Shown piece by piece: positions 56,071 through 64,000 of a DNA stretch of 64,000 nucleotides. The position numbers and the translations under genes are program-made. Position 1 is the stretch's first letter. Each line of letters starts with the position of its first letter. A model generated the notes under the pieces. That model saw only the letters and a program-made list of their open reading frames with translations. It made no database searches and had not been told where the DNA came from. This DNA is from Rhodobacteraceae bacterium Alg231-30 (GTDB lineage: Bacteria > Pseudomonadota > Alphaproteobacteria > Rhodobacterales > Rhodobacteraceae), in assembly GCA_900143615.1 (NCBI GenBank), contig FREU01000002.1, forward strand, positions 910,663 through 974,662, in the 5' to 3' direction.

Positions 56071-56372
56071 TGGTGACGCGCCCAGCTATCAGCGCCGTTC
56101 GACACTACGCGATGCTTACGCCAAAGGCCGGGCGACTTTTCGGTGCGCGGTCATCGGCCCCTCGGCCTGTACCGCGAAGTAAGTTTGCGCGATTCGAGCT
56201 AATTTTAGGTAAATTGGCTTTTTGGTGCCAAAAATACCTCGGGGGGAGCGCCGCAAACGTGTTTGCGGTCGGGGGGCTGGCCCCCCTATGGTGACCCTTC
56301 AATGCGAAGATTTGCTCACAAAATTCCCTTACATTGATAGATAAACGCGTTGTGACGTAACGGCGCGATCTG
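56071..56372. other. Spacer between adenosine kinase and the liv operon
   Basis: Non-coding as far as I can see. It contains the class B repeat on the minus strand (56217-56287) and, after it, an AT-richer stretch (56300-56350) that could hold the livH promoter, for example around TTGCTC and GATAGATAAA. I recognise no gene here. Confidence 0.5.
56217..56287 (-). repeat. Dispersed extragenic element, class B (upstream of liv operon)
   Basis: On the minus strand: hairpin GGGGGGC-CA-GCCCCCC, hairpin CCGCAAAC-AC-GTTTGCGG, then CCCCCCGAGGTATTTTTGG and CACCAAAAAGCC. It has the same plan as the copy at 43853-43920, but both hairpin sequences differ while their pairing is kept. Confidence 0.78.
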
Positions 56373-56397
56373 CGTCAAGTTATCAGAAAGCTTGACG
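56373..56397. promoter_or_regulatory. Inverted repeat in the livH leader, possible operator
   Basis: CGTCAAG and CTTGACG form a perfect 7+7 repeat with an 11-base spacer, 70-94 bases before the livH start. It could bind a regulator of the operon or act as an RNA hairpin. Confidence 0.4.
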
Positions 56398-56411
56398 GCT
56401 TTGCGCGTCAC

Positions 56412-56461
56412 CCCCGAGACTGAGTGTCAGGGAAGGGTGACACAGATCACCCTCGGGGAGG
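56412..56461 (+). promoter_or_regulatory. Nested inverted repeats over the livH ribosome site
   Basis: CCCCGAG (56412-56418) pairs with CTCGGGG (56452-56458), and inside it GTGTCA (56424-56429) pairs with TGACAC (56438-56443). The outer right arm covers GGGG of the ribosome site GGGGAGG (56455-56461), seven bases from the GTG start at 56467. Formation of the stem would hide the ribosome site, so translation control is possible. No known riboswitch class was recognised. Confidence 0.5.
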
Positions 56462-56466
56462 ATATA

Positions 56467-57342
56467 GTGGACGTTTTGCAACTGCTCGTCAGCGGGCTTG
56501 CGAATGGCTGTGTTTATGGCCTGATCGCGCTTGGCTTTGTGCTGATTTATAAGGCGACGGAGCAAGTGAATTTCGCCCAAGGCGATTTCATGATGCTCGG
56601 CGCATTTATTACCCTTGGACTGACAAACGCACATTACCTAGGGCTGCCGTTTTGGCTTGCCGCCCCTTTGGCGATTTGCATCATGGCGGTGCTGGGCTAT
56701 CTGCTGGACTATTTCGTTCTGCGCCATCTGTTTGGTCAGAGCCAGACAGCGGTGGTGATATTGACCATCGCGCTTGGCTTTGTGATCCGTTTTGTTGCTG
56801 GCGCGATTTGGAGTCACGAGCCGCAAACCTTGGAAAGTCCTTTGGCGATAGGGGATTTCAATGTCGGGGGTGTTGTTTTGGGCATGGCCGACATCGCGGT
56901 GATTGTGGTCACAGTTTTGATGACCTTTTTCCTCTATCAGTTTTTCCAGCGCACCAAGCTGGGGCTGGCGATGCAGGCGGCTAGCCAAAACCAGATGGCG
57001 GCCTATTTCATGGGTATTCCGGTCAAGCGCGTGCAAGGCATGATCTGGGGATTATCCGGCGCAGTGGCGGCAGTGGCTGGCATCCTGTTTGCCTCTAAAG
57101 GCGCGATTGATCCCAATGCGGGGTTGCTGGGCATCAAAGCCTTTGCGGCGGCGGTAATTGGCGGGTTTGGCTCGCTGCCTGGCGCGTTGCTGGGCGGGTT
57201 GATCGTCGGCGTGATCGAACCCTTTGCCGCGCGCTATTTGGCGGCAGGCTATAGTCAGATCGCGCCTTATGCACTGTTGCTGTTTGTGTTGGTCTTCCGT
57301 CCGCACGGGTTGTTTGCGCAAGTGCGCACCAAGAAGGTCTGA
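56467..57342 (+). CDS. livH: Branched-chain amino acid-type ABC transporter permease LivH
   Basis: A 291-residue integral membrane subunit with about eight helices. The opening LLVSGLANGCVYGLIALGFV and VNFAQGDFMMLGAF are hallmarks of LivH, and GAIDPNAGLLGIKAFAAAVI is the loop that contacts the ATPase. GTG 56467 is the start, with GGGGAGG upstream. The 25 upstream codons in the same frame are part of the leader. First gene of the livH-livM-livG-livF-ligase-livK operon. The transported compound is uncertain (see the ligase gene). Confidence 0.93.
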   Translation: MDVLQLLVSGLANGCVYGLIALGFVLIYKATEQVNFAQGDFMMLGAFITLGLTNAHYLGLPFWLAAPLAICIMAVLGYLLDYFVLRHLFGQSQTAVVILTIALGFVIRFVAGAIWSHEPQTLESPLAIGDFNVGGVVLGMADIAVIVVTVLMTFFLYQFFQRTKLGLAMQAASQNQMAAYFMGIPVKRVQGMIWGLSGAVAAVAGILFASKGAIDPNAGLLGIKAFAAAVIGGFGSLPGALLGGLIVGVIEPFAARYLAAGYSQIAPYALLLFVLVFRPHGLFAQVRTKKV

Positions 57343-57347
57343 GGCGT

Positions 57348-58433
57348 ATGCGGATACATTTCAAAACCTCATACGACCATGACATCCGCCTGTTTCCCGA
57401 TTGGTGGAGCTTTCTTGTCTATGCAGCACTGGTCGCCGTGGCGGTCGCATTGCCGTGGATCATGGATGATTTCTACCTTGGCGAAGTCACCAACGTCTTG
57501 ATCTGGGCGATTGCCGGATTGGGGCTGATGTTGCTGACGGGTCAGACAGGGCAAGCTAGCCTAGGCCATGCGGCCTTTCTGGCCTTGGGATGTTATAGCT
57601 GTGTGATCTTTATGGAGCAGGGGCTGCCGTTCCTGATCGCTTTTCCTCTTTCCGGTATTTTGACAGGCATCGTGGGCACGCTCATTGCCATTCCTGCGAT
57701 CCGGATGCACGGTATCTATCTGGCCATCGCCACGATTGCGCTGTCGATCCTTGCGGATGACGTGATCGTTTTGATGGCGCCGATTACAGATGGTGTGTCG
57801 GGAAAATTTGCCCCGATGATCACAATTTTTGGTATCGAGATTGAGCGTTGGACCACGCCGGATCGGTTTTATTGGCTGGTTCTGGCGATAACGATCCTGT
57901 GCACGCTGGCCTACCGTAACATCCTGCGCTCGCCCTTGGGCCGTGCCTTTGCCGCCGTGCGCGACAGCGAAGTCAGCGCCACAGCGATGGGCATTCACAT
58001 CGCTCGCACCAAGGCGATGGCCTTTGGCATTTCCTGCGCTATCACCGGGCTGGGTGGGGCCTTGATGGGCTTTTACGCGGGTGCCTTTAACAACGAGACA
58101 TTTTCGCTGGTGATCTCGATTACGCTGTTGATGATGATTGTGATTGGCGGATTGGGGTCCATCCATGGTGCGTTTTTTGGTGCAGTGGTTGTCGCGTTTC
58201 TGCCGCAAGCCTTATCGATGGGCAAAGACCTGATTGGCGGCGGCTCGGTCGCTATACCGGGGCTGGAGACCGGCGTGTTTGGTGCAATCCTGATCCTGTT
58301 CATCTTGTTTGAACCAATGGGTATTTATGGCCGCTGGATGAAAATCCGCATCTGGTTCGAACTGTTCCCCTTTGCGCGCAAAGACATGTTCAAGCGTCAA
58401 AAAAGCTATCTCAAGACGGAGAGGCTGCGATGA
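57348..58433 (+). CDS. livM: Branched-chain amino acid-type ABC transporter permease LivM
   Basis: The 361-residue partner permease. Family features are LMLLTGQTGQASLGHAAFLALG, GIYLAIATIALSILADDVI and GLGGALMGFYAGAFN, with FSLVISITLLMMIVIGGLGS near the end. The N-terminus carries a longer cytoplasmic stretch before the first helix. It starts 5 bases after livH and overlaps livG by four bases. Confidence 0.93.
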   Translation: MRIHFKTSYDHDIRLFPDWWSFLVYAALVAVAVALPWIMDDFYLGEVTNVLIWAIAGLGLMLLTGQTGQASLGHAAFLALGCYSCVIFMEQGLPFLIAFPLSGILTGIVGTLIAIPAIRMHGIYLAIATIALSILADDVIVLMAPITDGVSGKFAPMITIFGIEIERWTTPDRFYWLVLAITILCTLAYRNILRSPLGRAFAAVRDSEVSATAMGIHIARTKAMAFGISCAITGLGGALMGFYAGAFNNETFSLVISITLLMMIVIGGLGSIHGAFFGAVVVAFLPQALSMGKDLIGGGSVAIPGLETGVFGAILILFILFEPMGIYGRWMKIRIWFELFPFARKDMFKRQKSYLKTERLR

Positions 58434-59200
58434 AACCATTGTTAGAGATCGCCAACGCCACGTTAAAATTTGGCGGCGTAGTTGCGGTGAATGACCTGAG
58501 CTTTTCGGTGGAAGAGGGCGAGGTTTATGCGATCGTCGGTCCCAATGGTGCAGGCAAGTCGACGGTGTTCAACCTGATTTCGCGGTTTTATCAGCCCTAC
58601 GAGGGATCGATTTCCTTTGACGGTCAAAACCTGCTGGATCGCAAAGCGGATGCGGTGGCTGACCTTGGCATTGCGCGGACCTTTCAGAACATCGAATTGT
58701 TTGAACACGCCACGGTGTTGCAAAACCTGTTGGTCGGGCGGCATCGACACCGGCGCACAACTTTAGTGGAAGAGATGGTCTTTGCCCCGCGGGTGCGTCG
58801 CGAAGAGCGCAAACATCGTGAGGCGGTGGAAGAGGTCATCGATTTCCTCGACCTGCAGCCCTATCGCGACAAGATGATCGCGGGGCTGCCTTATGGTGTG
58901 CGCAAAGTGGTCGAGTTGGGCCGCGCGCTGGCCTCGGGGCCGCGGTTATTGTTGCTGGATGAACCTGCCAGCGGGCTAAGCGTGGAAGAAACCCAAGACA
59001 TGCGCTGGTGGATCGACGACATCCGCAAACAGATGGGCATCACTGTGTTGATGGTGGAACATGACATGGGGCTGGTGTCGGGCGTGTGTGATCGCGTCTT
59101 AGCGCTGGCTGATGGTGCCAAACTGGCCGAAGGCACACCGGCGCAGGTGCAGGCTGATCCGGCGGTGATCGAGGCCTATCTGGGCGCGGGGGCGGCATAA
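58430..59200 (+). CDS. livG: ABC transporter ATP-binding protein LivG
   Basis: A 256-residue ATPase of the HAAT family. Walker A is GPNGAGKSTVFNLISRF, ARTFQNIELFEHATVLQN is the Q-loop region typical of LivG, and LLLLDEPASGLSVEET is Walker B. The signature segment reads PYGVRKVVELGRALA rather than LSGGQ, as is common for LivG (LPYGxRR). It overlaps the livF start by one base (TAATG). Confidence 0.94.
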   Translation: MKPLLEIANATLKFGGVVAVNDLSFSVEEGEVYAIVGPNGAGKSTVFNLISRFYQPYEGSISFDGQNLLDRKADAVADLGIARTFQNIELFEHATVLQNLLVGRHRHRRTTLVEEMVFAPRVRREERKHREAVEEVIDFLDLQPYRDKMIAGLPYGVRKVVELGRALASGPRLLLLDEPASGLSVEETQDMRWWIDDIRKQMGITVLMVEHDMGLVSGVCDRVLALADGAKLAEGTPAQVQADPAVIEAYLGAGAA

Positions 59201-59973
59201 TGGGTGAAGTGTTGCTGGACATTCAGAATATCGAGAGCTTTTACGGCCCCATCATGGCCATTCGTGGCGTGTCTCTTCAGGTTGAAAAGGGACAGGTTGT
59301 GACCGTGCTGGGCGCAAACGGGGCGGGCAAATCCACGTTGCTGAAAACCATTTCCGGCATCATGGACCCGGAGAAAGGTCAGATCGTGTTTGAGGGGCGT
59401 GAAATCCAGGGACAGGAGCCTCACAAAGTGGTGCAGCGCGGCATTGTACATGTGCCCGAGGGGCGCGAGGTCTTTCCCTTGCTCACGGTCGAGGACAACC
59501 TCAATCTTGGGGCTTACACACGTTCGGATAAAGCCGAGATCGAAAAAGATCGCCAAATGGTGTTTGACTATTTTCCCATATTGGCCGAGCGGCGCGCGCA
59601 AGAAGCAGGCACATTATCGGGCGGGCAGCAGCAGATGCTCGCGATTGGACGCGGATTGATGTTGCGCCCCAAAATTATGCTGCTGGATGAGCCGTCTTTG
59701 GGGCTGTCGCCGCTGCTGGTGCAGGAAATTTTTGCCATCCTCAAACGGCTGAACCGTGATGAAGGCGTCACCATGATGTTGGTGGAACAAAACGCCAAGG
59801 TCGCGCTGGAGCTGGCCGACGTGGGTTATGTGATGGAGGTCGGGCGCATCGTGATGGACGACAGCGCGGACCGCTTGATGGAAAGCGAAGACATCAAAGC
59901 GTTTTATCTGGGCCACCAAGAGGTTGGCGCGCGCGGCGAGCGGCGCTGGAAGCGTAAGAAAACATGGCGTTAG
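59200..59973 (+). CDS. livF: ABC transporter ATP-binding protein LivF
   Basis: The 257-residue second ATPase. Walker A is GANGAGKSTLLKTISG, the signature LSGGQQQMLAIGRGL, and Walker B LMLRPKIMLLDEPSLGLSP. VHVPEGREVFPLLTVEDNL is characteristic of LivF. The C-terminal tail ends in a basic stretch (GERRWKRKKTWR) beyond the usual family end. It is followed after 13 bases by the acyl-CoA ligase. Confidence 0.94.
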   Translation: MGEVLLDIQNIESFYGPIMAIRGVSLQVEKGQVVTVLGANGAGKSTLLKTISGIMDPEKGQIVFEGREIQGQEPHKVVQRGIVHVPEGREVFPLLTVEDNLNLGAYTRSDKAEIEKDRQMVFDYFPILAERRAQEAGTLSGGQQQMLAIGRGLMLRPKIMLLDEPSLGLSPLLVQEIFAILKRLNRDEGVTMMLVEQNAKVALELADVGYVMEVGRIVMDDSADRLMESEDIKAFYLGHQEVGARGERRWKRKKTWR

Positions 59974-59986
59974 GGGAGGGCGAGCG

Positions 59987-61867
59987 ATGAACATTCAAAC
60001 GTCTGATCAGATCGAAATCAATGGCATGTTGGTCAGCGCCACCCCCGGTCAATCTCCGGCGTTGGTCGAAGGTTGCAACACAGTTGTCGGGCTATTCGCC
60101 AAACGTTGCGAACAGCTTGCCACGCGCACTGCACACCGTGAAAAAGATCTTGGGATTTGGCGAAGTTATACTTGGCGGGATTACTGGAACCACGCCAAAT
60201 GGATTGGTCTGGGGTTGCGCGCGCTGGGGTTGGAGCGGGGCGAAGTGGTCTCGATCCTTTCAGAAGATCGCAAGGAATGGCTTTATGCCGATCTGGGAAT
60301 TCAATGTGTTGGCGGGATCGCCAGCGGTGTTTACACGACGGATTCAGCCAGCCAGCTGCAATACCTTCTGTCCGACAGCAACAGCCGTTTTCTGTTTGTG
60401 GAAAACGACGAACAGTTGGACAAATTTCTGGAGATCGAAGACCAAGCGCCGCAGGTGCTGAAAGTCATTATTCTAGACCGCGACGGGCTGCATGATCTGC
60501 GTCATGACAAATGTGTATTTCTGGAAGATCTCTACGACACAGGCCGCGCCTTTGAGGCGGACAATCACGGGTTTTTTGAAGCTGAAATTGCCAAAACGCG
60601 GCCTGAAGATACGGGGCTGTTGATCTACACTTCCGGTACGACCGGCATGCCCAAGGGTGCGATGCTGACACAAGAAAACATTGTCGGCACGATGGTTTGC
60701 GCCGCGCATGCCCTGCCGACTTATGACGGCGATGAGCAGCTTTGCTTTCTGCCACTGTGCCATATCTTGGAACGCGATGTGTCTGCCTATTTTCCGATTG
60801 CGGGAAAGTCCGTGGTGAATTTTGCAGAGAGCCCAGAGACGGTTTTTGATAATCTGCGAGAGGTGTCTCCAAACCACTTCACGGCGGTGCCTCGCGTTTG
60901 GGAGAAGATCTATTCGCGGGTTTTAGTTCTGGCGCAGGAAGCCACCCCCATCGGGCGCATGGCGTTTGGCATGGCGGTGCGCGCGGGCTTGAAACGAGCA
61001 GATTATCAGTTGGCGCGCAAATCGGTGCCTGTGCATGTCGCGCTGAACTATGCGGTTTGGGATTTTCTTGTTCTCAAGAACTTGCGCCGGATGCTGGGTA
61101 TGGATCGAATGCGTCGCGGCGGAACAGGCGCGGCACCGATCTCTCCAGAGCTGATCCGCTGGTACTGGGCGATTGGGGTGCGATTGCTGGAAGGGTATGG
61201 CATGACCGAAAATTCCGGTCTGTGTGCGATCAACCTGCCGGATGACAACAAGCTGGGCACGGTTGGAAAACCTGTGCCCGGAGCGCAAGTGCGTATTGCT
61301 CAGGATGGTGAAATTCAGACCTACGGGCTGAATTCCTTCCAAGGCTATTGGCGCAATAATGAGAAAACCGCCGAGACCTTTACCGAAGATGGGTGGCTCA
61401 GAACCGGTGATGTCGGGCATCTGGACGAGGATGGCTTTGTCACCATTACCGGACGGCTCAAAGACATTATCATCACGGCTGGTGGGAAAAATATCACCCC
61501 CGCCGAAATCGAAAGCCGCTTGAAATTCAGCCATTATATTTCGGACGCTGTGGTTATCGGGGATCGGCGAAAATATCTGACGTGTCTGATTATGATCGAT
61601 CAGGAAAACGTCGAAAAATATGCACAGGAGCGCAAGGTTCCGTTTTCGGATTTTGCCTCACTTTGCGCATCCCAAGATGTGGTGGACCTAATCAAAAGCG
61701 AAGTTGACGCCGTGAATACTGATTTCGCGCGGGTCGAGCAGATTAAGGATTTTCGCCTGATAAACGTGTTGCTGACAGCCGAGGACGACGAGCTGACCGC
61801 AACCATGAAGCTCAAGCGCAGCTTTGTTGAGAAGAAACATTCAGGACTAATTGAGGAAATGTACTAA
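59987..61867 (+). CDS. AMP-dependent acyl-CoA ligase (long-chain fatty acid--CoA ligase type)
   Basis: A 626-residue adenylate-forming enzyme that activates a carboxylic acid with ATP and CoA. The phosphate loop is IYTSGTTGMPKGAM, A5-type motif GYGMTENSGL, and DGWLRTGDVGHLDEDGF, GRLKDIIITAGGKNITPAEI with the C-terminal catalytic lysine region as expected. It most resembles the long-chain (FAA1/FadD15-like) branch, with LPLCHILERDVSAYFPI. ATG 59987 follows AGGGGAGG. Its place between livF and livK suggests that the transported solute is an acid that is ligated to CoA on entry. Chain length is not settled. Confidence 0.9.
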   Translation: MNIQTSDQIEINGMLVSATPGQSPALVEGCNTVVGLFAKRCEQLATRTAHREKDLGIWRSYTWRDYWNHAKWIGLGLRALGLERGEVVSILSEDRKEWLYADLGIQCVGGIASGVYTTDSASQLQYLLSDSNSRFLFVENDEQLDKFLEIEDQAPQVLKVIILDRDGLHDLRHDKCVFLEDLYDTGRAFEADNHGFFEAEIAKTRPEDTGLLIYTSGTTGMPKGAMLTQENIVGTMVCAAHALPTYDGDEQLCFLPLCHILERDVSAYFPIAGKSVVNFAESPETVFDNLREVSPNHFTAVPRVWEKIYSRVLVLAQEATPIGRMAFGMAVRAGLKRADYQLARKSVPVHVALNYAVWDFLVLKNLRRMLGMDRMRRGGTGAAPISPELIRWYWAIGVRLLEGYGMTENSGLCAINLPDDNKLGTVGKPVPGAQVRIAQDGEIQTYGLNSFQGYWRNNEKTAETFTEDGWLRTGDVGHLDEDGFVTITGRLKDIIITAGGKNITPAEIESRLKFSHYISDAVVIGDRRKYLTCLIMIDQENVEKYAQERKVPFSDFASLCASQDVVDLIKSEVDAVNTDFARVEQIKDFRLINVLLTAEDDELTATMKLKRSFVEKKHSGLIEEMY

Positions 61868-61913
61868 GCTTAAAGTCATGTGGCGGGAGACCACGTAAAA
61901 TCGGGAGGAAAAT

Positions 61914-63068
61914 ATGAAACATCTGACGGCCGCCATGGCGGCAGGAGCAATTGCACTGGCAACATGCGCCAGCGCGGACACCCAAGGGGTAAGTGACGAC
62001 GAAGTGGTGATCGGATCGGTCAATGATCTATCCGGCATCTTTGCCGCTGTGGGTGTGCCGGCTGTTAACGGTGCCAACATGCGGTTTGAAGAGGCTAATG
62101 CCGCTGGCGGCGTACATGGCCGCAACATCCGCTTTGTGGTCGAAGACAATGGCTATCAGATTCCGCGCGCAATGCAGGGATACAACAAACTGCTGAACAA
62201 AGACCGTGTCTTTGCCATGCTGCTAAGTCTTGGAACGCCGATGAACACGGCGGGTTTCAAACTACTGGATCCCAAAGGTATTCCCAATGTCGGCCCGCTG
62301 TCGGCGGCGCGTCAGATGTTGCAAGATCCGATGGATAACAAATTTGTCGGCTTCTCTTCCTACTGGGATCAAGTTCAGGCGGGTGTGACCTATCTGGCGG
62401 GCGAGTTTGGATCAGAAGAAATTTGCTCGATGTATATCCCGTCTGATTTTGGCAAAGAGATTTCGGATTCTGCCAAAGACGTGGCTGCAACGCTGGGATT
62501 GGCTTTCTCGGGCGAGACCACCCATAAGCCGGACGAGTTGGACTTTGTTGGCTCACTGACCAAACTCAAGGCCGCCGAATGTGATGTCGTTGTTTTGGCG
62601 CTAGGTGTGCGTCAGGGCATCACCGTTGTGGGTACCGCCAAAAAACTGGGCTGGACGGATGTGAAGTTCCTCAACACGTCCGCTGGTTTCCTTGAGCCGG
62701 TAGCCATGGTGCCCGGTGGTGTCACCGACGGGCTATTTGCCTCCGCAGGTTGGGTAGACCTTTATTCTCGCGCCGCCGATCCGGTGCCCGGAAAGTTCAT
62801 CGCGGATTACAAAGCGAAATATGACCAACCGGCCAGTGGCTTTGCCATGCTGGGGTATTCTGCGGCAGATACGTTGGTGCGTGCTCTTGAGGCTGCGGGG
62901 CCTGATCTGACTCACGAGGGGTTCATCGCCGCCATGGAGTCTCTGGACTACATGGATGAGCTAACCGATGCGCAGATTTCGTATTCGGCAAGCGACCATC
63001 AGGGCGCTGACGAGGTTGTCATCTCGGTGGTTGAAAACGGGGGGTGGAAACTGGTTTCACGCCAATAA
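61914..63068 (+). CDS. livK: ABC transporter substrate-binding protein, LivK-type
   Basis: A 384-residue periplasmic type I receptor. The signal peptide ends at about residue 22 (AGAIALATCASA). VNDLSGIFAAVGVPAVNGANM and the two-lobe pattern (IRFVVEDNGYQIPRAM; GYSAADTLVRALEAAG) fit the leucine/branched-chain receptor family, whose members bind many small acids. GGGAGG precedes the ATG. It is the last gene of the operon. A hairpin follows 20 bases after the stop. Confidence 0.92.
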   Translation: MKHLTAAMAAGAIALATCASADTQGVSDDEVVIGSVNDLSGIFAAVGVPAVNGANMRFEEANAAGGVHGRNIRFVVEDNGYQIPRAMQGYNKLLNKDRVFAMLLSLGTPMNTAGFKLLDPKGIPNVGPLSAARQMLQDPMDNKFVGFSSYWDQVQAGVTYLAGEFGSEEICSMYIPSDFGKEISDSAKDVAATLGLAFSGETTHKPDELDFVGSLTKLKAAECDVVVLALGVRQGITVVGTAKKLGWTDVKFLNTSAGFLEPVAMVPGGVTDGLFASAGWVDLYSRAADPVPGKFIADYKAKYDQPASGFAMLGYSAADTLVRALEAAGPDLTHEGFIAAMESLDYMDELTDAQISYSASDHQGADEVVISVVENGGWKLVSRQ

Positions 63069-63088
63069 ACGCACGATCTTTGAAGTTA

Positions 63089-63114
63089 GGGGGCGGACCA
63101 GATGCCGCCCCTTG
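63089..63114 (+). terminator. Hairpin after livK, possible terminator
   Basis: GGGGCGG-ACCAGATG-CCGCCCC forms a 7-pair stem, but the following bases are TTGTAC, a poor T-run. Confidence 0.5.
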
Positions 63115-63178
63115 TACATAGCTTGGTAGGTGCCCACATTCAGCTCGATGAAAAGCCAACCGCTAAAGTAGGTCCCCA

Positions 63179-63624
63179 ATGTTAACTCTGCGCAAATCCA
63201 CGCCCCGCGACGGCGACAGGGTCGTCGAAATCTGGTGTGTGACGCGGTAGACGCAACGCATGATTCTCTAACATCAGAGGATCGTGTGGAAATCGAGAAA
63301 CAAGTCAGAGACTTCCTGCCCTCCGCACCGCTTTGGCTATCCGTGGACGCCTTTGACCGTGCGACAGCGTTCATGTTTCTCCACAAAGGACACATGGAGG
63401 CGCTGTTTGTTGACCCAGCGAGCCGAGGCACGGGCGTTGGCCGTAAATTGGTGCGCCATGCCTTGACGCTGCATCCTAGTCTTACAACCGACGTAAATGC
63501 ACAAAACGCTCAGGCGGTAGGGTTTTATGAAGCTATGGGGTTTCACGTGACAGGACGATCTGAGACCGACGATCGCGGCCGCCCCTACCCCCTGCTTCAC
63601 ATGAAATTTGGCGATCCACACTAA
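63179..63624 (+). pseudogene. GNAT-family acetyltransferase gene with a two-base frameshift
   Basis: The gene starts at ATG 63179, behind AGG at a proper distance, and reads MLTLRKSTPRDGDRVVEIWC, the usual start of this small acetyltransferase family, then a stop at 63248. From the GTG at 63235 a second frame continues CDAVDATHDSLTSEDRV, the direct sequel, to the stop at 63624. It carries the GNAT motifs MEALFVDPASRGTGVGRKLV (acetyl-CoA loop) and NAQAVGFYEAMGF. Removing two bases in the GTGTGT stretch at 63235-63240 would give one protein of about 148 residues. This can be a young pseudogene, a reversible slip in a dinucleotide repeat, or a sequence error. GTG 63235 has no ribosome site. Confidence 0.85.
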
Positions 63625-63639
63625 TTACACGAGCCCGCT

Positions 63640-64000
63640 TTAGTCCCCCAGTTTGGCGTGCACCTCGTCCAGATCAATTTCCCCTATCGGTAACTTGTTG
63701 CCGGGGTTTTCGAAATCATACTTAAACAAATCAAAGTCGCGCTTGTAGATTTCCAGTACCAAATGCATCGACAGATCGTCGAAATAGTCTTCGACAGGAT
63801 GCGCCCGCTTGGGGCCGTGGCCTTCGGATTCGTTGAAGCGCGGAATGGTTTCCAGATCAATCGAATGCGGCGTTTCAACTTGGCTGAGCACCTCTTGCAT
63901 GCCGTCGTTGAACTGCTCGGTCCAAAAAATCTTGTTATAATTGCCGCCGTTCACGATGAAGGTCGACACGTGCCCTGACATGGCCGACCAGTGGATGTCG
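63640..64000 (-). CDS. Sulfotransferase-family protein, C-terminal part (5' end outside window)
   Basis: The 3' end of a minus-strand gene whose frame remains open past the window edge. The ATG at 63981 is internal, since in-frame codons upstream continue. The visible 120 residues (WSAMSGHVSTFIVNGGNYNK, FNDGMQEVLSQ, then LVLEIYKRDFDLFKYDF) resemble the C-terminal third of bacterial carbohydrate sulfotransferases, which end with a conserved IYxxDFxLFxYD helix. The PAPS-binding loops lie outside the window, so this is a family-level call only. Confidence 0.68.
   Translation of the reverse strand, partial: DIHWSAMSGHVSTFIVNGGNYNKIFWTEQFNDGMQEVLSQVETPHSIDLETIPRFNESEGHGPKRAHPVEDYFDDLSMHLVLEIYKRDFDLFKYDFENPGNKLPIGEIDLDEVHAKLGD

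Noticed and set aside
56131..56210. Remnant gene in the spacer before the liv operon
   Set aside because: A 73-codon frame covers this spacer, but it crosses the repeat elements and has no domain or ribosome site.

Overview
The window looks like a chromosomal segment of an alphaproteobacterium of the family Rhodobacteraceae (Roseobacter group). The evidence is gene content and protein style: a dnaA-dnaN-recF-gyrB block, a TRAP transporter beside an MttB-family protein and a dimethylglycine-dehydrogenase-like flavoprotein, an NaChBac-type sodium channel, and a surface-polysaccharide cluster with NodH-like sulfotransferases. I did not identify a species. No tRNA, rRNA, CRISPR, insertion sequence or prophage was seen. 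Most genes sit in tight operons with 1-4 base overlaps.

Layout. 1-7953 (+): the end of a surface-polysaccharide cluster: export protein (partial), galU, galE, three glycosyltransferases and a two-module sulfotransferase. 8013-12780 (-): envelope and stress block ptsN, hpf, lptB, lptA, lptC, kdsD and a short RNase D. 12940-18461 (+): a divergent Kdo/WaaP-like kinase, then a marR-adaptor-RND efflux operon. 18759-23496 (+): an Mla/Pqi-like lipid transport operon with a very long MCE protein. 23530-32276: a divergent module with an MttB-family methyltransferase and a GcvT-type flavoprotein on one side, and a LysR regulator with two DNA-binding domains plus a DctPQM TRAP transporter on the other. 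32348-39455 (-): gyrB, recF, dnaN, dnaA and rpsT. 39774-46996: enoyl-CoA hydratase, mutM, ubiE-ubiB, dapA and a lytic transglycosylase. 47036-53304: a membrane coiled-coil protein, an EamA exporter, mnmD with a divergent MnmC-like oxidase, a VOC protein, a flavin reductase, an OmpA lipoprotein and an Ada-like protein. 53533-56002 (+): sodium channel, nth and adenosine kinase. 56467-63068 (+): a livHMGF-ligase-livK operon. 63179-64000: a frameshifted GNAT acetyltransferase and the 3' part of another sulfotransferase gene.

How they work together. galU and galE supply UDP-glucose and UDP-galactose to the glycosyltransferases, and the sulfotransferase and Wza-like protein suggest that the product is sulfated and exported. 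The lpt, kdsD and mla genes maintain the outer membrane. The TRAP, MttB and flavoprotein module is most simply read as uptake and demethylation of a methylated amine, though its methyl acceptor is not apparent. The liv operon carries its own acyl-CoA ligase, which suggests uptake and activation of a carboxylic acid rather than simple amino acid import.

Most worth a second look: the MttB/flavoprotein/TRAP module, a dispersed intergenic repeat family with a conserved GAGGTATTTT core and compensating hairpins, the two-module sulfotransferase, the nested hairpin over the livH ribosome site, the two-base frameshift in the GNAT gene, and the absence of rpoN between lptB and hpf.
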